A DNA stretch of 64,000 bases, taken from NCBI GenBank assembly GCA_028275825.1, contig JAPWTX010000003.1, positions 1-64,000 of the forward strand. Reading direction: 5' to 3'. The stretch is from Ignisphaera sp. (GTDB taxonomy: Archaea; Thermoproteota; Thermoprotei_A; Sulfolobales; Ignisphaeraceae). This document shows, one piece after another, positions 8,990 to 17,758 of the stretch; within the stretch, counting starts at the first letter, position 1; every line of letters starts with the position of its first letter. The position numbers were made by a program, and so were the translations under genes. Under the pieces are notes generated by a model. The model did not search any database. It was not told where the DNA came from and saw only the letters and a list, made by a program, of their open reading frames with translations.

Positions 8990-9472
8990 ATGTCGCCAAC
9001 CACCAGCTTCAGACATATTATTAGAATAGCTGAAACTGATATACCTGGCAATCTTGGGTTAGTATGGGGCCTGGCAAAGGTGAAAGGAATAGGTTATAAT
9101 ACAGCAGTTGCTATATGTAGAAAATTGGGTCTCAATCCAAATATGCCTATAGGGTACCTAAGTGACGATGAGATCACTCAGATTGAAGAAGTGGTTAAAA
9201 ACCCTAAAAAATTCGGGCTTCCTTTATGGATTTTAAACAGAAGAAGCGATGTAGAGACGGGTGAAGACCTTCACCTAGTATCCTCAGAACTGATATACTA
9301 TGCCAGGCGGGATATAGAGAGAGAGGTTAAGATAAGGAGCTGGAGAGGTGTAAGGCACTCTCTAGGCTATAAGGTCAGGGGTCAAAAAACTCATACAACT
9401 GGGCGTGTTGGACCTGTTGTAGGTGTGCAGAAGAAGAAGGCAGCTCAACCTCAGCAACAACAGCAAAAGTAG
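8990..9472 (+). CDS. rps13: Small ribosomal subunit protein S13 (uS13)
   Basis: Binds the head of 16S rRNA and contacts tRNAs at the subunit interface. The 160-residue protein shows the archaeal S13 pattern: 'FRHIIRIAETDIPGN' near the N-terminus, a helix-hairpin-helix segment ('VKGIGYNTAVAICRKLGL') and the basic C-terminal 'SWRGVRHSLGYKVRGQKTHTTGRVG'. The tail ends in a Gln run after KKKA. First gene of the block, three bases from the next frame. Confidence 0.97.
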   Translation: MSPTTSFRHIIRIAETDIPGNLGLVWGLAKVKGIGYNTAVAICRKLGLNPNMPIGYLSDDEITQIEEVVKNPKKFGLPLWILNRRSDVETGEDLHLVSSELIYYARRDIEREVKIRSWRGVRHSLGYKVRGQKTHTTGRVGPVVGVQKKKAAQPQQQQQK

Positions 9473-9487
9473 ATTTTGGTGAAATCT

Positions 9488-10000
9488 ATGGGCGATCCAA
9501 AGAAGTCTAGAAGAAAGTGGGAATCACCTGGACATCCGTGGATAAAGTCAAGGCTTCAAATGGAAATGGAACTTATGGGGAAATATGGGCTGAGAAATAA
9601 GAGGGAGTTGTGGATAGCAGAAACAATGCTTAGAAGAATAAAGCACCTCGTCAGGTCTTTACTAGCGTTACCTGAAGAGGAAAGAGAGAAGAGATTGCAA
9701 AGCCTTGCCTCAAGACTCTATAACATGGGGATTCTTCAAATACCAAATGCAACGATATCTGATATACTGAATCTAAACATTGAGGCTATTTTGGAGAGGA
9801 GACTACAAACAATTACCTGGAAAAAAGGTCTTGCAAAAACACTTCATCAGGCAAGACAAATGATAGTGCATGGTCATATATCTATAAGGGGTAGGAGGGT
9901 TACATCGCCAGGTCATCTGGTTTCAAGAGATGAAGAGAATTATGTGAGTCTTTACCCCACTTCCTCATATGCAAAATCTGTGACAACTTCTACAAGCTAA
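9488..10000 (+). CDS. rps4: Small ribosomal subunit protein S4 (uS4)
   Basis: Primary 16S rRNA binder that nucleates small-subunit assembly. I place the start at the ATG at 9488, giving '[18 protein letters not shown]', the conserved archaeal S4 N-terminus. GGTGA at 9478-9482 is then a well-spaced ribosome binding site. An open frame extends upstream to a TTG at 9476, but it would bury that site. The S4 RNA-binding domain is visible around residues 100-165 ('[24 protein letters not shown]'). Confidence 0.96.
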   Translation: MGDPKKSRRKWESPGHPWIKSRLQMEMELMGKYGLRNKRELWIAETMLRRIKHLVRSLLALPEEEREKRLQSLASRLYNMGILQIPNATISDILNLNIEAILERRLQTITWKKGLAKTLHQARQMIVHGHISIRGRRVTSPGHLVSRDEENYVSLYPTSSYAKSVTTSTS

Positions 10001-10016
10001 TGCATGGTGATGTGAT

Positions 10017-10418
10017 GTGTCGTTTAGCAGTAGAGAATTGAAGTGGGGCATCGCACATATATACTCCTCTTTCAATAATACTATTATACATGTAACTGAT
10101 ATAAGTGGGGCTGAAACAGTAGCCAGGGGTTCTGGAGGTATGGTTGTGAGAGCAGATAGGGAGAAGCCAAGTCCGTATGCAGCAATGATGGTTGCATATA
10201 GAGTTGCACAAGAAGCTATGGAGAAGGGGGTTACAGCTATTCACATAAGAGTGAGAGCACCAGGAGGCCACGGTCCCAAGATACCTGGTCCAGGGGCTCA
10301 AGCTGCTATAAGGGCTTTAGCAAGGGCAGGATTTATTATTGGAAGAATAGAGGATATAACGCCAATACCTCACGATACTACGAGAAGGCCTGGTGGTAGG
10401 CGTGGTAGAAGGGTGTAG
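10017..10418 (+). CDS. rps11: Small ribosomal subunit protein S11 (uS11)
   Basis: Platform protein of the small subunit. The 133-residue sequence carries the S11 signature: '[21 protein letters not shown]', '[19 protein letters not shown]' and the C-terminal '[20 protein letters not shown]'. It starts with GTG at 10017, preceded by GGTGATG, and is four bases from the RNA polymerase D gene. Confidence 0.97.
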   Translation: MSFSSRELKWGIAHIYSSFNNTIIHVTDISGAETVARGSGGMVVRADREKPSPYAAMMVAYRVAQEAMEKGVTAIHIRVRAPGGHGPKIPGPGAQAAIRALARAGFIIGRIEDITPIPHDTTRRPGGRRGRRV

Positions 10419-10421
10419 ATA

Positions 10422-11279
10422 TTGTCTGTAGAGGTTAGAGAGTGGAGCTCTGAAGCAATAGAGCTTTACTTAGAGGGATTTCCTTTATCATTGTTAAATG
10501 CTATTAGGCGTTATTCCATGGCTAAGGTGCCAACATATGCCATAGATGAGGTCACTATAGTAGTGAACACATCAGCTATGTTTGATGAAATGCTTTCTCA
10601 TAGACTTGCAATGATTCCGCTCAGAAGTGAGGAAAGTATTAATAAGTTACTTTCTGTTGATGTGGCGCTATGCGAAAAATGTTCACTAGACTCTGAGGAG
10701 AAGCCATCAAAGGATGTTTGTGATAAATGTTTTATTAACATGTTTCTCGAAGCTGAGGCGCACGATGAGGAGGTTACAGTGTATTCAGATGAGATAAAAT
10801 CTGAGGATCCTTATGTAAAGCCTGTTTATGGCAACATCCCCATCGTTATTTTAGCACCGGGGCAACAAATTTCTTTAGAGTTAAGAGCTAGAATTGGAAG
10901 AGGCTTGGAGCATGCTAAGTGGAGTCCTGCAACAGTTGCAATTACTAGAAATGTTGCTGAGATAAAGATAGATAAAGATCTTTGCAATCTTTGCGGTAAG
11001 TGTGTTGAGATTTGCCCTAAAAAGGTGCTTAACATAGATGGCGGAGTCATAAAGGTTGAGAGGGTAACAGATTGCATAGTATGTAAGCAATGTGTGGTTA
11101 TTTGCCCAACTAAGGCAATAGATGTTGTTAATCTAGAAGATAAAAATATTTTAAGAGTGGAGTCTAGTGGTGCACTAGAACCTGAAACTATAATCAGGCT
11201 ATCCTTAGAATTGTTGCGTAGGGATCTAGCATCTCTCCAAGACTTTATTGAAAAAGTGAAGAGGGGTGTTAAATCTTGA
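10422..11279 (+). CDS. rpo3: DNA-directed RNA polymerase subunit D (Rpo3) with two Fe-S cysteine clusters
   Basis: Forms the assembly platform of archaeal RNA polymerase with subunits L, N and P. The 285-residue protein has the alpha-like dimerisation domain ('NAIRRYSMAKVPTYAIDEV' near residues 27-45), a small cysteine knuckle around 84-107 (CxxC and CxxC), and a ferredoxin-like insertion with two complete CxxCxxCxxxCP motifs starting at Cys188 and Cys218. The spacing allows two 4Fe-4S clusters. It starts with TTG at 10422 and its stop overlaps the start of rpl18e. Subunit D from many crenarchaea carries Fe-S clusters, though some have lost one or both sites. Confidence 0.95.
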   Translation: MSVEVREWSSEAIELYLEGFPLSLLNAIRRYSMAKVPTYAIDEVTIVVNTSAMFDEMLSHRLAMIPLRSEESINKLLSVDVALCEKCSLDSEEKPSKDVCDKCFINMFLEAEAHDEEVTVYSDEIKSEDPYVKPVYGNIPIVILAPGQQISLELRARIGRGLEHAKWSPATVAITRNVAEIKIDKDLCNLCGKCVEICPKKVLNIDGGVIKVERVTDCIVCKQCVVICPTKAIDVVNLEDKNILRVESSGALEPETIIRLSLELLRRDLASLQDFIEKVKRGVKS

Positions 11280-11638
11280 GAAGAACAGGGCCCACAAATT
11301 ACATACTGAGAAGAACAATAAGAGAGTTGAGAAAAGCTGCAAGAATTAACAAGGCTAAGATATGGAGGTATGTAGCTGAATTACTTGAAGCACCTACACG
11401 AAAAAGGATTGCAGTAAATATCTATAAAATAGATAGGCTTACAAGAGAAGGTGATGTTGTTGTAGTTCCTGGGAAGGTTCTAGGCGTGGGTAAGCTGAGC
11501 CACAAAGTAACTGTTGCGGCAATAGCATTTTCCAAGCAGGCTATAGATAAAATAAGATCTGTTAATGGAAGGGCAATGCATGTTCTTGAACTTGTTAATG
11601 AAAATCCGCGTGGAAGTGAGGTGAAGGTAATTATATGA
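11276..11638 (+). CDS. rpl18e: Large ribosomal subunit protein L18e (eL18)
   Basis: Archaeal/eukaryotic large-subunit protein of the L15/L18e fold. The 120-residue sequence matches: 'RRTGPTNYILRRTIRELRKAARINKAKIWRYVAELL' at the N-terminus and 'DVVVVPGKVLGVGKLSHKVTVAA' in the middle. It starts with TTG at 11276, overlapping the rpo3 stop by 4 bp, and its own TGA overlaps the ATG of rpl13. Confidence 0.96.
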   Translation: MRRTGPTNYILRRTIRELRKAARINKAKIWRYVAELLEAPTRKRIAVNIYKIDRLTREGDVVVVPGKVLGVGKLSHKVTVAAIAFSKQAIDKIRSVNGRAMHVLELVNENPRGSEVKVII

Positions 11639-12135
11639 GCGTAATTGAGATAACTTCAAAAGAGATATTCACAAAGGTTTTGGCTGAGAAGCAAAATGAG
11701 ATTGTGATAGATGCAAATTCTTTAATTTTAGGTAGATTAGCAAGCATGGTGGCAAAACTCTTATCGCTGGGTGTAAAGGTGTATGTGGTAAACGTTGAGG
11801 GAGCTGTTTTAACGGGGGATAGAAAAAGAGTCGTTGAAGGCTATAAGCTGTTATTTGAGGTAAGGACGCATAGAAATCCATATAGGCAATCTATTCACAG
11901 ACCTCGCAATCCAATTACATTATTTAAGAGAACTGTGAGGAATATGTTGCCTAGAAATACTAACCAGCGTTTAAAGATGCTTAAAAATGTAAAGGCTTAC
12001 ATAGGTTTACCACTAGAATTCAAGGATAAAGCTATAGTAAAGGTCATAGATCTTTCTATAAATACCCGAAGAGCTACGGAATATATAACACTTGCTGAGC
12101 TTGCAAAAGCATTAGGTTGGAGCCCTAAGGTGTAA
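11635..12135 (+). CDS. rpl13: Large ribosomal subunit protein L13 (uL13)
   Basis: Large-subunit assembly protein. The 166-residue sequence has the L13 pattern: 'VIDANSLILGRLASMVAKLL', a 'VYVVNVEGAVLTGDRKRVVEGYK' segment, and 'RTVRNMLPRN' further on. It is translationally coupled to both neighbours: ATGA overlap upstream, TAATG downstream. Confidence 0.96.
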   Translation: MSVIEITSKEIFTKVLAEKQNEIVIDANSLILGRLASMVAKLLSLGVKVYVVNVEGAVLTGDRKRVVEGYKLLFEVRTHRNPYRQSIHRPRNPITLFKRTVRNMLPRNTNQRLKMLKNVKAYIGLPLEFKDKAIVKVIDLSINTRRATEYITLAELAKALGWSPKV

Positions 12136-12602
12136 TGGTGATGTCTCAGCAAGAAACTGAATTGAAGGTTTTAGGCGCCTATCCTCAGATAATAAGTGGC
12201 AGGAAGTATGTATTAAGTTATGGAAAGAGAAAGACAGCTGTTGCTAGAGCTGTTATAACGCAGGGGAAGGGACTATATAGAGTGAATGGCATTCCCGTAG
12301 AGCTCTGGCCAATAGAATTGGCGAGACTAAAGATGATGGAGCCTTTACTAATACTAAGTGAAGAGCTTCGAAATACCATAGATGTGAATGTAAGTGTTGA
12401 GGGAGGGGGTGTCATGGCACAAGCCTATGCTGTTAGAACAGCTGTTGCTAGAGGTATAGCGATGTTCTTTGAAAATCCTATAATAAAACAGTTGTTTAAC
12501 GAATATGACAGAACAATTTTAGCTGGAGATCCAAGGCAAACAGAGCCTGAGAAGTGGATGAGATACAGTGCAAGAAGATTTAGGCAAAAGTCTTACAGGT
12601 GA
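12135..12602 (+). CDS. rps9: Small ribosomal subunit protein S9 (uS9)
   Basis: S9 contacts P-site tRNA through its basic C-terminus, seen here as 'YSARRFRQKSYR'. The body shows 'SYGKRKTAVARAVITQGKG' and the 'VEGGGVMAQAYAVRTAVARG' segment. Two in-frame ATGs (12135 and 12141) and a GTG between them leave the start uncertain by two codons. The first overlaps the rpl13 stop. Confidence 0.96.
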   Translation: MVMSQQETELKVLGAYPQIISGRKYVLSYGKRKTAVARAVITQGKGLYRVNGIPVELWPIELARLKMMEPLLILSEELRNTIDVNVSVEGGGVMAQAYAVRTAVARGIAMFFENPIIKQLFNEYDRTILAGDPRQTEPEKWMRYSARRFRQKSYR

Positions 12603-12608
12603 CGAAGT

Positions 12609-12809
12609 ATGATAATTCCTGTGAGGTGCTTTACTTGCGGGTATCCTATTGGTGCCAAGTGGGAGGAGTTCAAGAATCGTGTAGAGAAAGGCGAGGATCC
12701 TGCAAAGGTTTTAGATGAATTAGGTATAAGGAGATATTGTTGCAGAAGGATGATGCTTTCACATATAGACTTGTTTAGGAATGTCATTAAGTATGGTAAT
12801 GTGAAGTAG
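12609..12809 (+). CDS. rpo10: DNA-directed RNA polymerase subunit N (Rpo10)
   Basis: Small zinc-binding subunit of the assembly platform, homologous to eukaryotic RPB10. The 66-residue protein has the atypical zinc site CxxC (Cys7, Cys10) plus the CC pair in '[10 protein letters not shown]' (about 44-45). The '[18 protein letters not shown]' start is diagnostic. It lies between rps9 and rps2, as in other crenarchaea. A Rpo6 (K subunit) gene, often next to it, is absent here. Confidence 0.97.
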   Translation: MIIPVRCFTCGYPIGAKWEEFKNRVEKGEDPAKVLDELGIRRYCCRRMMLSHIDLFRNVIKYGNVK

Positions 12810-12818
12810 GTGATAGAT

Positions 12819-13448
12819 GTGGAAGAGGAGCGCAAGGCGCTGGAACAACAACAACTAGAGTTGCTTGTTCCATTAGAGCTATATCTCCAAGCAGGTGTAC
12901 ATATAGGTACCCATACATGCACAAAACATATGGAGAAATTTGTATTCAGGGTAAGACCTGACGGTCTCTATATACTCGATGTTAAGAAGACTGACGAGAG
13001 ACTTAGAGTAGCTGGAAAGTTTTTGAGTAGATTCGAGCCATCAAAGATAATGGTGATTTCAACAAGGCAGTATGGTAAACAACCTGTGTTGAAAATGGCT
13101 GAACTTACTGGTGCTAGACCTGTTGTAGGAAGGTTTACGCCAGGTACATTAACAAATCCAAAGCTTGAGATTTACTATGAACCTGAAGTTATAGTATTAA
13201 CAGATCCGAGGATAGATTCGCAGCCTCTTGACGAAGCAATAATGGTAGGGATCCCTGTTGTGGCTTTTGTGAGTACAGATAACAAGCTTGAGGGAGTGGA
13301 TCTAGCTATACCTGCCAACAACAAAGGTAGAAAGTCCCTAGCTTTGCTATACTGGGTTTTGTCTAGACAGGTATTGAGGGAGAGGGGGAGCATAGGTCCC
13401 AATGACAACTTGCCAGTAGGTCCTGAAGCATTTGAATCTACATCATAA
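12819..13448 (+). CDS. rps2: Small ribosomal subunit protein S2 (uS2)
   Basis: Late-assembly small-subunit protein. I use the GTG at 12819 ('[12 protein letters not shown]...'), because AGGTGA at 12808-12813 is then a properly spaced ribosome binding site; the frame also opens at a GTG at 12810. Diagnostic segments are '[38 protein letters not shown]', '[11 protein letters not shown]' and '[25 protein letters not shown]'. Confidence 0.96.
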   Translation: MEEERKALEQQQLELLVPLELYLQAGVHIGTHTCTKHMEKFVFRVRPDGLYILDVKKTDERLRVAGKFLSRFEPSKIMVISTRQYGKQPVLKMAELTGARPVVGRFTPGTLTNPKLEIYYEPEVIVLTDPRIDSQPLDEAIMVGIPVVAFVSTDNKLEGVDLAIPANNKGRKSLALLYWVLSRQVLRERGSIGPNDNLPVGPEAFESTS

Positions 13449-13466
13449 TAACATTAATGTGATTTG

Positions 13467-14279
13467 ATGGAAAGAATAATAAAAAAGAGCGTTTTTATCC
13501 CTATCCCAATTATAGGTATACCAATAAAGAACCTTTACACACCTTATGCTATAATGCCTTCAAACATTGGTTGCGACTTGCATATAAAGATATCTGAAAA
13601 GAATTCAACAAAGGATGGGCAAATTAAAAAGGCAACTTATGGTAGTGAGGCTATTTTTGACTATGTAAATGAATTATTAAATGAATTAGGATATGGAACT
13701 ATTGGTGGTAGTTTTTTAATAAAGTGCACTGAGGATCCGCCATTTATCGCAGTCCTTGCAATAACGTCTATGGAGATTCTTAAAAGCATTTTAAATATAA
13801 AGCATAGTGACTACACCCTTATGCTAGATGCCCTCACATTATTTGATGAGAAGAAACTGCATCTTGATCCAGGTTACACCAAGGCCTTAAGATGTGCATA
13901 TATTTACAATACCATGTGTATTGCTAGAGGCTATGATGATCTAATTAAGTTAAGTAGCAGAAAACTGATGATTAAAAAGCTATCTGAAGTTGCATGTCCA
14001 GGGATATGTAGTGCTGTTGATAATCCATATGATACCAATACGCTTTCTCTTTTCTACAAACTTTCTACACACGTAATAGGTTTGCTGGCGCAAGCTGTTA
14101 GAGAGTTAGATGAGGAAAAGCTTCGTTCCTTACGAAGATTTCTAGATCTCTACATGGTGTTAGAAAGTAGCATTGTTAAGGAATATATAGGTAGTGAAGA
14201 TCTGGCTTTAAGTTATGGTGTAAAGCCTGTGGTAGATTATAATAGCATTAAGTTTTATAAGGTTATAGCACTAGCGTAG
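13467..14279 (+). CDS. Degenerate GHMP-kinase-like protein in the mevalonate kinase position
   Basis: This gene sits between rps2 and isopentenyl phosphate kinase, where related archaea often have a GHMP-family kinase. The 270-residue protein can be laid over the GHMP fold. An N-terminal strand ('NLYTPYAIMPSNIGCDLHIKI') comes first, then 'GGSFLIKCTEDPPFIAVLAI' where the Gly/Ser-rich ATP loop (PxxxGLGSSAA) should be, then 'CPGICSAVDNPYD' like the mevalonate-kinase 'GxPSGxDN' segment. The ATP loop lacks its glycine/serine run and no C-terminal 'KxTGAGxGG' motif is visible, so catalysis by the usual mechanism is doubtful. The frame is intact and coupled to its neighbours. The family assignment is inference; it may be an unrelated unknown protein. 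Confidence 0.6.
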   Translation: MERIIKKSVFIPIPIIGIPIKNLYTPYAIMPSNIGCDLHIKISEKNSTKDGQIKKATYGSEAIFDYVNELLNELGYGTIGGSFLIKCTEDPPFIAVLAITSMEILKSILNIKHSDYTLMLDALTLFDEKKLHLDPGYTKALRCAYIYNTMCIARGYDDLIKLSSRKLMIKKLSEVACPGICSAVDNPYDTNTLSLFYKLSTHVIGLLAQAVRELDEEKLRSLRRFLDLYMVLESSIVKEYIGSEDLALSYGVKPVVDYNSIKFYKVIALA

Positions 14280-14292
14280 GAGTTGGGTTTTG

Positions 14293-15066
14293 ATGCACAT
14301 CACGAATATTTTGAAGCTTGGGGGTTCTGTGATAACAGATAAAAAAGGACATTACTCAATAAGATATGCAGATGTGTATAGAATAGCGCAAGAAATTAGC
14401 CTAGCTTATAGCATGTGTAGCAAAAGGATGCTAATAGTACATGGCGGTGGTAGTTTTGGCCATCCCACGGTAGCTGAACATGGTGGAGTTGAAAACCCCA
14501 TGGCAACTTCACAAGTTGTGTACTTTATGAGGGAACTTAATATGGTTATAGTAGATGCTTTGAATGCTTATGGAGTACCCGCAATTCCTATGGATACACA
14601 TGCAATTTTTTATAGGGATTGCGAAAAATTTTTGCAGTTCTTTTACAAACCATTAGAGGAGGCAATTGAAAAGAGTATTGTACCCGTGCTTTATGGCGAT
14701 GTAGTTTTTGGCTGTAAGGGTTCTGATGTGCTTTCAGGTGATGAAATTGTGTGGAGGCTTTCTACAGTTTTTAAGCCTTGTAGAATACTATTTGCATCAG
14801 ATGTTGACGGTGTTTATGATAAGCATCCAAGCGAGGTTGGTGCGAAGCTTTTAGACGTTGTGAGTCTTCATAATATAGGGGTTATAGAATTTGGTTCTCA
14901 GGGTAGAACTGATGTAACAGGAGAGATGAAGGCGAAACTTCTCTATGGTCTTAGATATTGGCATGGAGACATCGCTGAAGTGCTGATATTCAATGGACTT
15001 AAAAAGGGGCGCATATATAATGCATTATGCGGAAAAGATGTTCATGGAACCAGGGTTATACTATGA
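14293..15066 (+). CDS. ipk: Isopentenyl phosphate kinase
   Basis: Phosphorylates isopentenyl phosphate to isopentenyl diphosphate, the last step of the archaeal modified mevalonate pathway. The 257-residue amino-acid-kinase-fold protein has 'LKLGGSVITDK' at the N-terminus, 'VHGGGSFGHP' with the catalytic-type histidine, 'FASDVDGVYDKHPSEVG' and 'GRTDVTGEMKAKL', which together distinguish it from acetylglutamate and aspartate kinases. The start is the ATG at 14293 (a TTG one codon upstream is also open). It overlaps the isomerase gene by 4 bp. Confidence 0.93.
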   Translation: MHITNILKLGGSVITDKKGHYSIRYADVYRIAQEISLAYSMCSKRMLIVHGGGSFGHPTVAEHGGVENPMATSQVVYFMRELNMVIVDALNAYGVPAIPMDTHAIFYRDCEKFLQFFYKPLEEAIEKSIVPVLYGDVVFGCKGSDVLSGDEIVWRLSTVFKPCRILFASDVDGVYDKHPSEVGAKLLDVVSLHNIGVIEFGSQGRTDVTGEMKAKLLYGLRYWHGDIAEVLIFNGLKKGRIYNALCGKDVHGTRVIL

Positions 15067-16160
15067 GCACGGAAAACAGAAAGCAAGAACACATAGAGCT
15101 TGCATTAATGCAGCAGTTCCAAGGCCCTTTGACCACACTGCTTGAAGATGTCACCCTAATTCATAATGCGTTACCCAATGTGTCCTATGAGAAAATAGAT
15201 ACCTCTGTCACCTTCCTGGGCTTTAAATTAAGTGCTCCTGTGATCATTTCTGGGATGACTGGAGGAACAGGAAAAGCTTATGAATTGAACAAGAGATTAG
15301 CGCAAGTAGCTGAAGAATTTCGCATTGCTCTGGGAGTTGGGAGTCAAAGGGCGATGGTTGAGGATCCTTCTCTCATAAACACATATAGAGTTGTTAGAGA
15401 TGTTGCCCCTAGCATCCCCATAATATCTAATATAGGTTTTGCGCAATTAAAGAAACTAAGTTTAGAGCAGATAGAGAATATTGTTACTAGCATTGAGGCT
15501 AACGCTCTAGCAGTACATCTAAATCCAGCACAAGAATTAGTACAGCCTGAGGGGGATAAGGATTTTGAAGACATAATTAACATAATAGAAATGCTTGAAC
15601 ACAGATTAAAGGTTCCCATAATAATAAAGGAGGTTGGTAATGGACTATCGAAGGAGGTTGTAGAGGCACTTTATGCAATAGGAATTAAAATATATGATAC
15701 AGCTGGTGCTGGAGGTACAAATTGGGTAAAAATTGAGTTAATGAGAGCTGTAAAAAGTGGCAAGACATTAACACTCCATGGCGAACCTTTCATCGTATGG
15801 GGCATTCCCACAGCTATATCGATTTGTGAAGCTAGGGCGGTTTCAAATGAAATTATAGTGATCGGTAGTGGTGGTATTAGGACGGGGGTAGATATAGCGA
15901 AGGCTATAGCACTTGGCGCAGATCTTGTAGGTGTAGCACAGCCTCTTCTCAGAAGTATCATGATTGATAGTGGTAAGGAGTATATATCTTTATTGATAAC
16001 CCAGCTAAAAATGGCCATGGCTCTTACTGGTGCTAGAAGTGTAGAAGAGTTGAAAAGCATACCTGTTGTCGTTCTGGGTAAGCTGGCTCAGTGGATATGT
16101 GCGAGAAAGTTAAGGCTTAGAAACATACATGCTTATATACACTGTTGCATCAATATATAG
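15063..16160 (+). CDS. fni: Type 2 isopentenyl-diphosphate isomerase (FMN-dependent)
   Basis: Interconverts isopentenyl and dimethylallyl diphosphate using reduced FMN. Characteristic segments are 'LGFKLSAPVIISGMTGGTGKA', 'LGVGSQRAMVEDPS', 'NIGFAQL', 'VHLNPAQELVQPEGD', 'VKEVGNG'-like IIKEVGNGLS, and the FMN-binding 'IGSGGIRTGVDIAKAIALGADLVGVAQP'. The frame is open from 15027, but the ATG at 15063 overlaps the kinase stop (ATGA) and gives the usual N-terminus. Its 3' end leads directly into the prenyltransferase gene. Confidence 0.95.
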   Translation: MSTENRKQEHIELALMQQFQGPLTTLLEDVTLIHNALPNVSYEKIDTSVTFLGFKLSAPVIISGMTGGTGKAYELNKRLAQVAEEFRIALGVGSQRAMVEDPSLINTYRVVRDVAPSIPIISNIGFAQLKKLSLEQIENIVTSIEANALAVHLNPAQELVQPEGDKDFEDIINIIEMLEHRLKVPIIIKEVGNGLSKEVVEALYAIGIKIYDTAGAGGTNWVKIELMRAVKSGKTLTLHGEPFIVWGIPTAISICEARAVSNEIIVIGSGGIRTGVDIAKAIALGADLVGVAQPLLRSIMIDSGKEYISLLITQLKMAMALTGARSVEELKSIPVVVLGKLAQWICARKLRLRNIHAYIHCCINI

Positions 16161-16168
16161 GGGATCCA

Positions 16169-17167
16169 ATGTTGGATTTCATTGCCTATGCTGAGGAGAT
16201 AGGTAAAAGAGTTGAAAAATTCATATATGATGTGATTAAGGGGGAACCCCAAAGAATTTACGAAGCTTCGCTTCACTATATAAAAGCAGGAGGCAAGAGA
16301 CTTAGACCCCTTGTAGTTGTATTGGCAAGTAGGATTGCTGGTGGTGATGAAGAAATAGCAATACCTGGTGCAGCTGCTGTAGAAGTCTTGCACACATTCA
16401 CGTTAGTGCATGACGATATTATAGACAAAGACGAGCTTAGAAGAGGGGTGCCAACTGTTCACAAATTATGGGGGGTTGACATGGCTATAATTGCAGGAGA
16501 CATACTTTTTGCATATGCATATAAGTGCCTGCTCAAAGCCTTACAGTTAGGTGTACCAAGTGATAGAATAGCAAAATCTGTTGAAGCACTGACAGAAGCA
16601 GCTATAACTGTAGCAGAGGGTCAGGCTCTGGACATGATGCTTCCCGAAATGAAGGAATCAGGAATAGAGAACTATATAGACATGGTGTCCAAGAAAACAG
16701 CAGCGCTCTTTGCATATTCAGCAAAGATTGGAAGTATTTTAGCTAATGCTCCAGAAGAGCTTTCTTCAAACCTCTTTAACATAATGATGAATGCTGGCAT
16801 AGCTTTTCAAATAAGAGACGATATACTGGGTCTAGTAGGGGATGAGAAGGTTTTAGGAAAACCTGTTTATAGTGATTTAAGAGAGGGGAAAATGACCATA
16901 TTAGTAATATATGCTTTAAAGAATATCGATTCTGAGAAAAAGATCAAGCTTCTTAATACCCTGGGTAATAGAAAGGCAAGGATTGAAGAACTTAAGGAAG
17001 CAGCTAAAATAATACTTGAAAGCGGGGCTTTAGAGTATTCCGAATCACTGGCTGATATGTATGCAAATAAAGCCATAGAACTCCTCAATGAGCTTAAGTC
17101 AGCGGATATAGAAGCCTTTAACATGTTCAAAGAGCTCATAAAGTTTATGATCAAGAGGAGGTACTAA
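16169..17167 (+). CDS. Short-chain polyprenyl (geranylgeranyl) diphosphate synthase
   Basis: Builds the C15-C20 prenyl chains of archaeal ether lipids from the products of the two preceding enzymes. The protein has the first aspartate-rich motif 'HDDIIDKDELRRG' and the second 'QIRDDILGLVGDEKVLGK', with 'GGKRLRP' for diphosphate binding. The ATG at 16169 follows TAGGGGAT with normal spacing; an upstream TTG at 16145 lies inside the isomerase gene. Product length (C15, C20 or C25) cannot be read reliably from the sequence. Confidence 0.93.
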   Translation: MLDFIAYAEEIGKRVEKFIYDVIKGEPQRIYEASLHYIKAGGKRLRPLVVVLASRIAGGDEEIAIPGAAAVEVLHTFTLVHDDIIDKDELRRGVPTVHKLWGVDMAIIAGDILFAYAYKCLLKALQLGVPSDRIAKSVEALTEAAITVAEGQALDMMLPEMKESGIENYIDMVSKKTAALFAYSAKIGSILANAPEELSSNLFNIMMNAGIAFQIRDDILGLVGDEKVLGKPVYSDLREGKMTILVIYALKNIDSEKKIKLLNTLGNRKARIEELKEAAKIILESGALEYSESLADMYANKAIELLNELKSADIEAFNMFKELIKFMIKRRY

Positions 17168-17194
17168 AATTCATTTCTTAGCTAAGCATAGTAG

Positions 17195-17758
17195 ATGGGC
17201 GTTATGAAAACAGAGGGGGAGATTGCTGGGCGCTTTCCCATCGGATATATAGATGAAGAACATGTTTTTAATATTATAAGAGAAAGTAGCTTCAAAGAAC
17301 TTGTGAATTTCAATTCTAGACTATGTATAGATCTAAACCGTATGTGCTTTATTGAGTCAAGTACTTGCAAAAATGGCAAAACTTTTGTAGAGGTGGTATA
17401 TGAAAGAATACCAGAGTTAGCTATAGACATTGAGGAAGGTGTTTTCAAAATAGATGTAGCAGTGCACAATCCTATAACTAATCAGGTTCTTTATGTGCCT
17501 ATGAAGACAAAGGCTTTTTTAGTAGAAGCTAGTGGTAGAAGTATTTATTCCTTGGTCAATGAAGGTGAAAATGTTAGTAGTGATAAAAAGCTATTTTATG
17601 TCGTTACAAATAAATCTGAAGTGAGAGTTATTAGGGCAGAGATCTCAGGAGTAGTTGTCTATGTTGGTGATGTTATAGGAAAATATGAGTCTGTGAATAA
17701 AATGCTTTGCATTATAGTGCGTGAGGAAGATGTCTACAGACTCCATAGATGCAGTTAA
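17195..17758 (+). CDS. Conserved archaeal protein with biotinyl/lipoyl-like C-terminal domain
   Basis: A 187-residue protein of the kind found beside gltX in crenarchaea (probably the DUF2118 family; the family name is from memory). The last 60 residues ('VRVIRAEISGVVVYVGDVIGKYESVN') resemble a biotinyl/lipoyl hammerhead fold, but no MKM-type lysine is visible, so attachment of biotin or lipoate is unlikely. The N-terminal half is rich in Cys and acidic residues and I do not recognise it. Its 3' end overlaps gltX by 29 bp, implying co-translation. Confidence 0.75.
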   Translation: MGVMKTEGEIAGRFPIGYIDEEHVFNIIRESSFKELVNFNSRLCIDLNRMCFIESSTCKNGKTFVEVVYERIPELAIDIEEGVFKIDVAVHNPITNQVLYVPMKTKAFLVEASGRSIYSLVNEGENVSSDKKLFYVVTNKSEVRVIRAEISGVVVYVGDVIGKYESVNKMLCIIVREEDVYRLHRCS

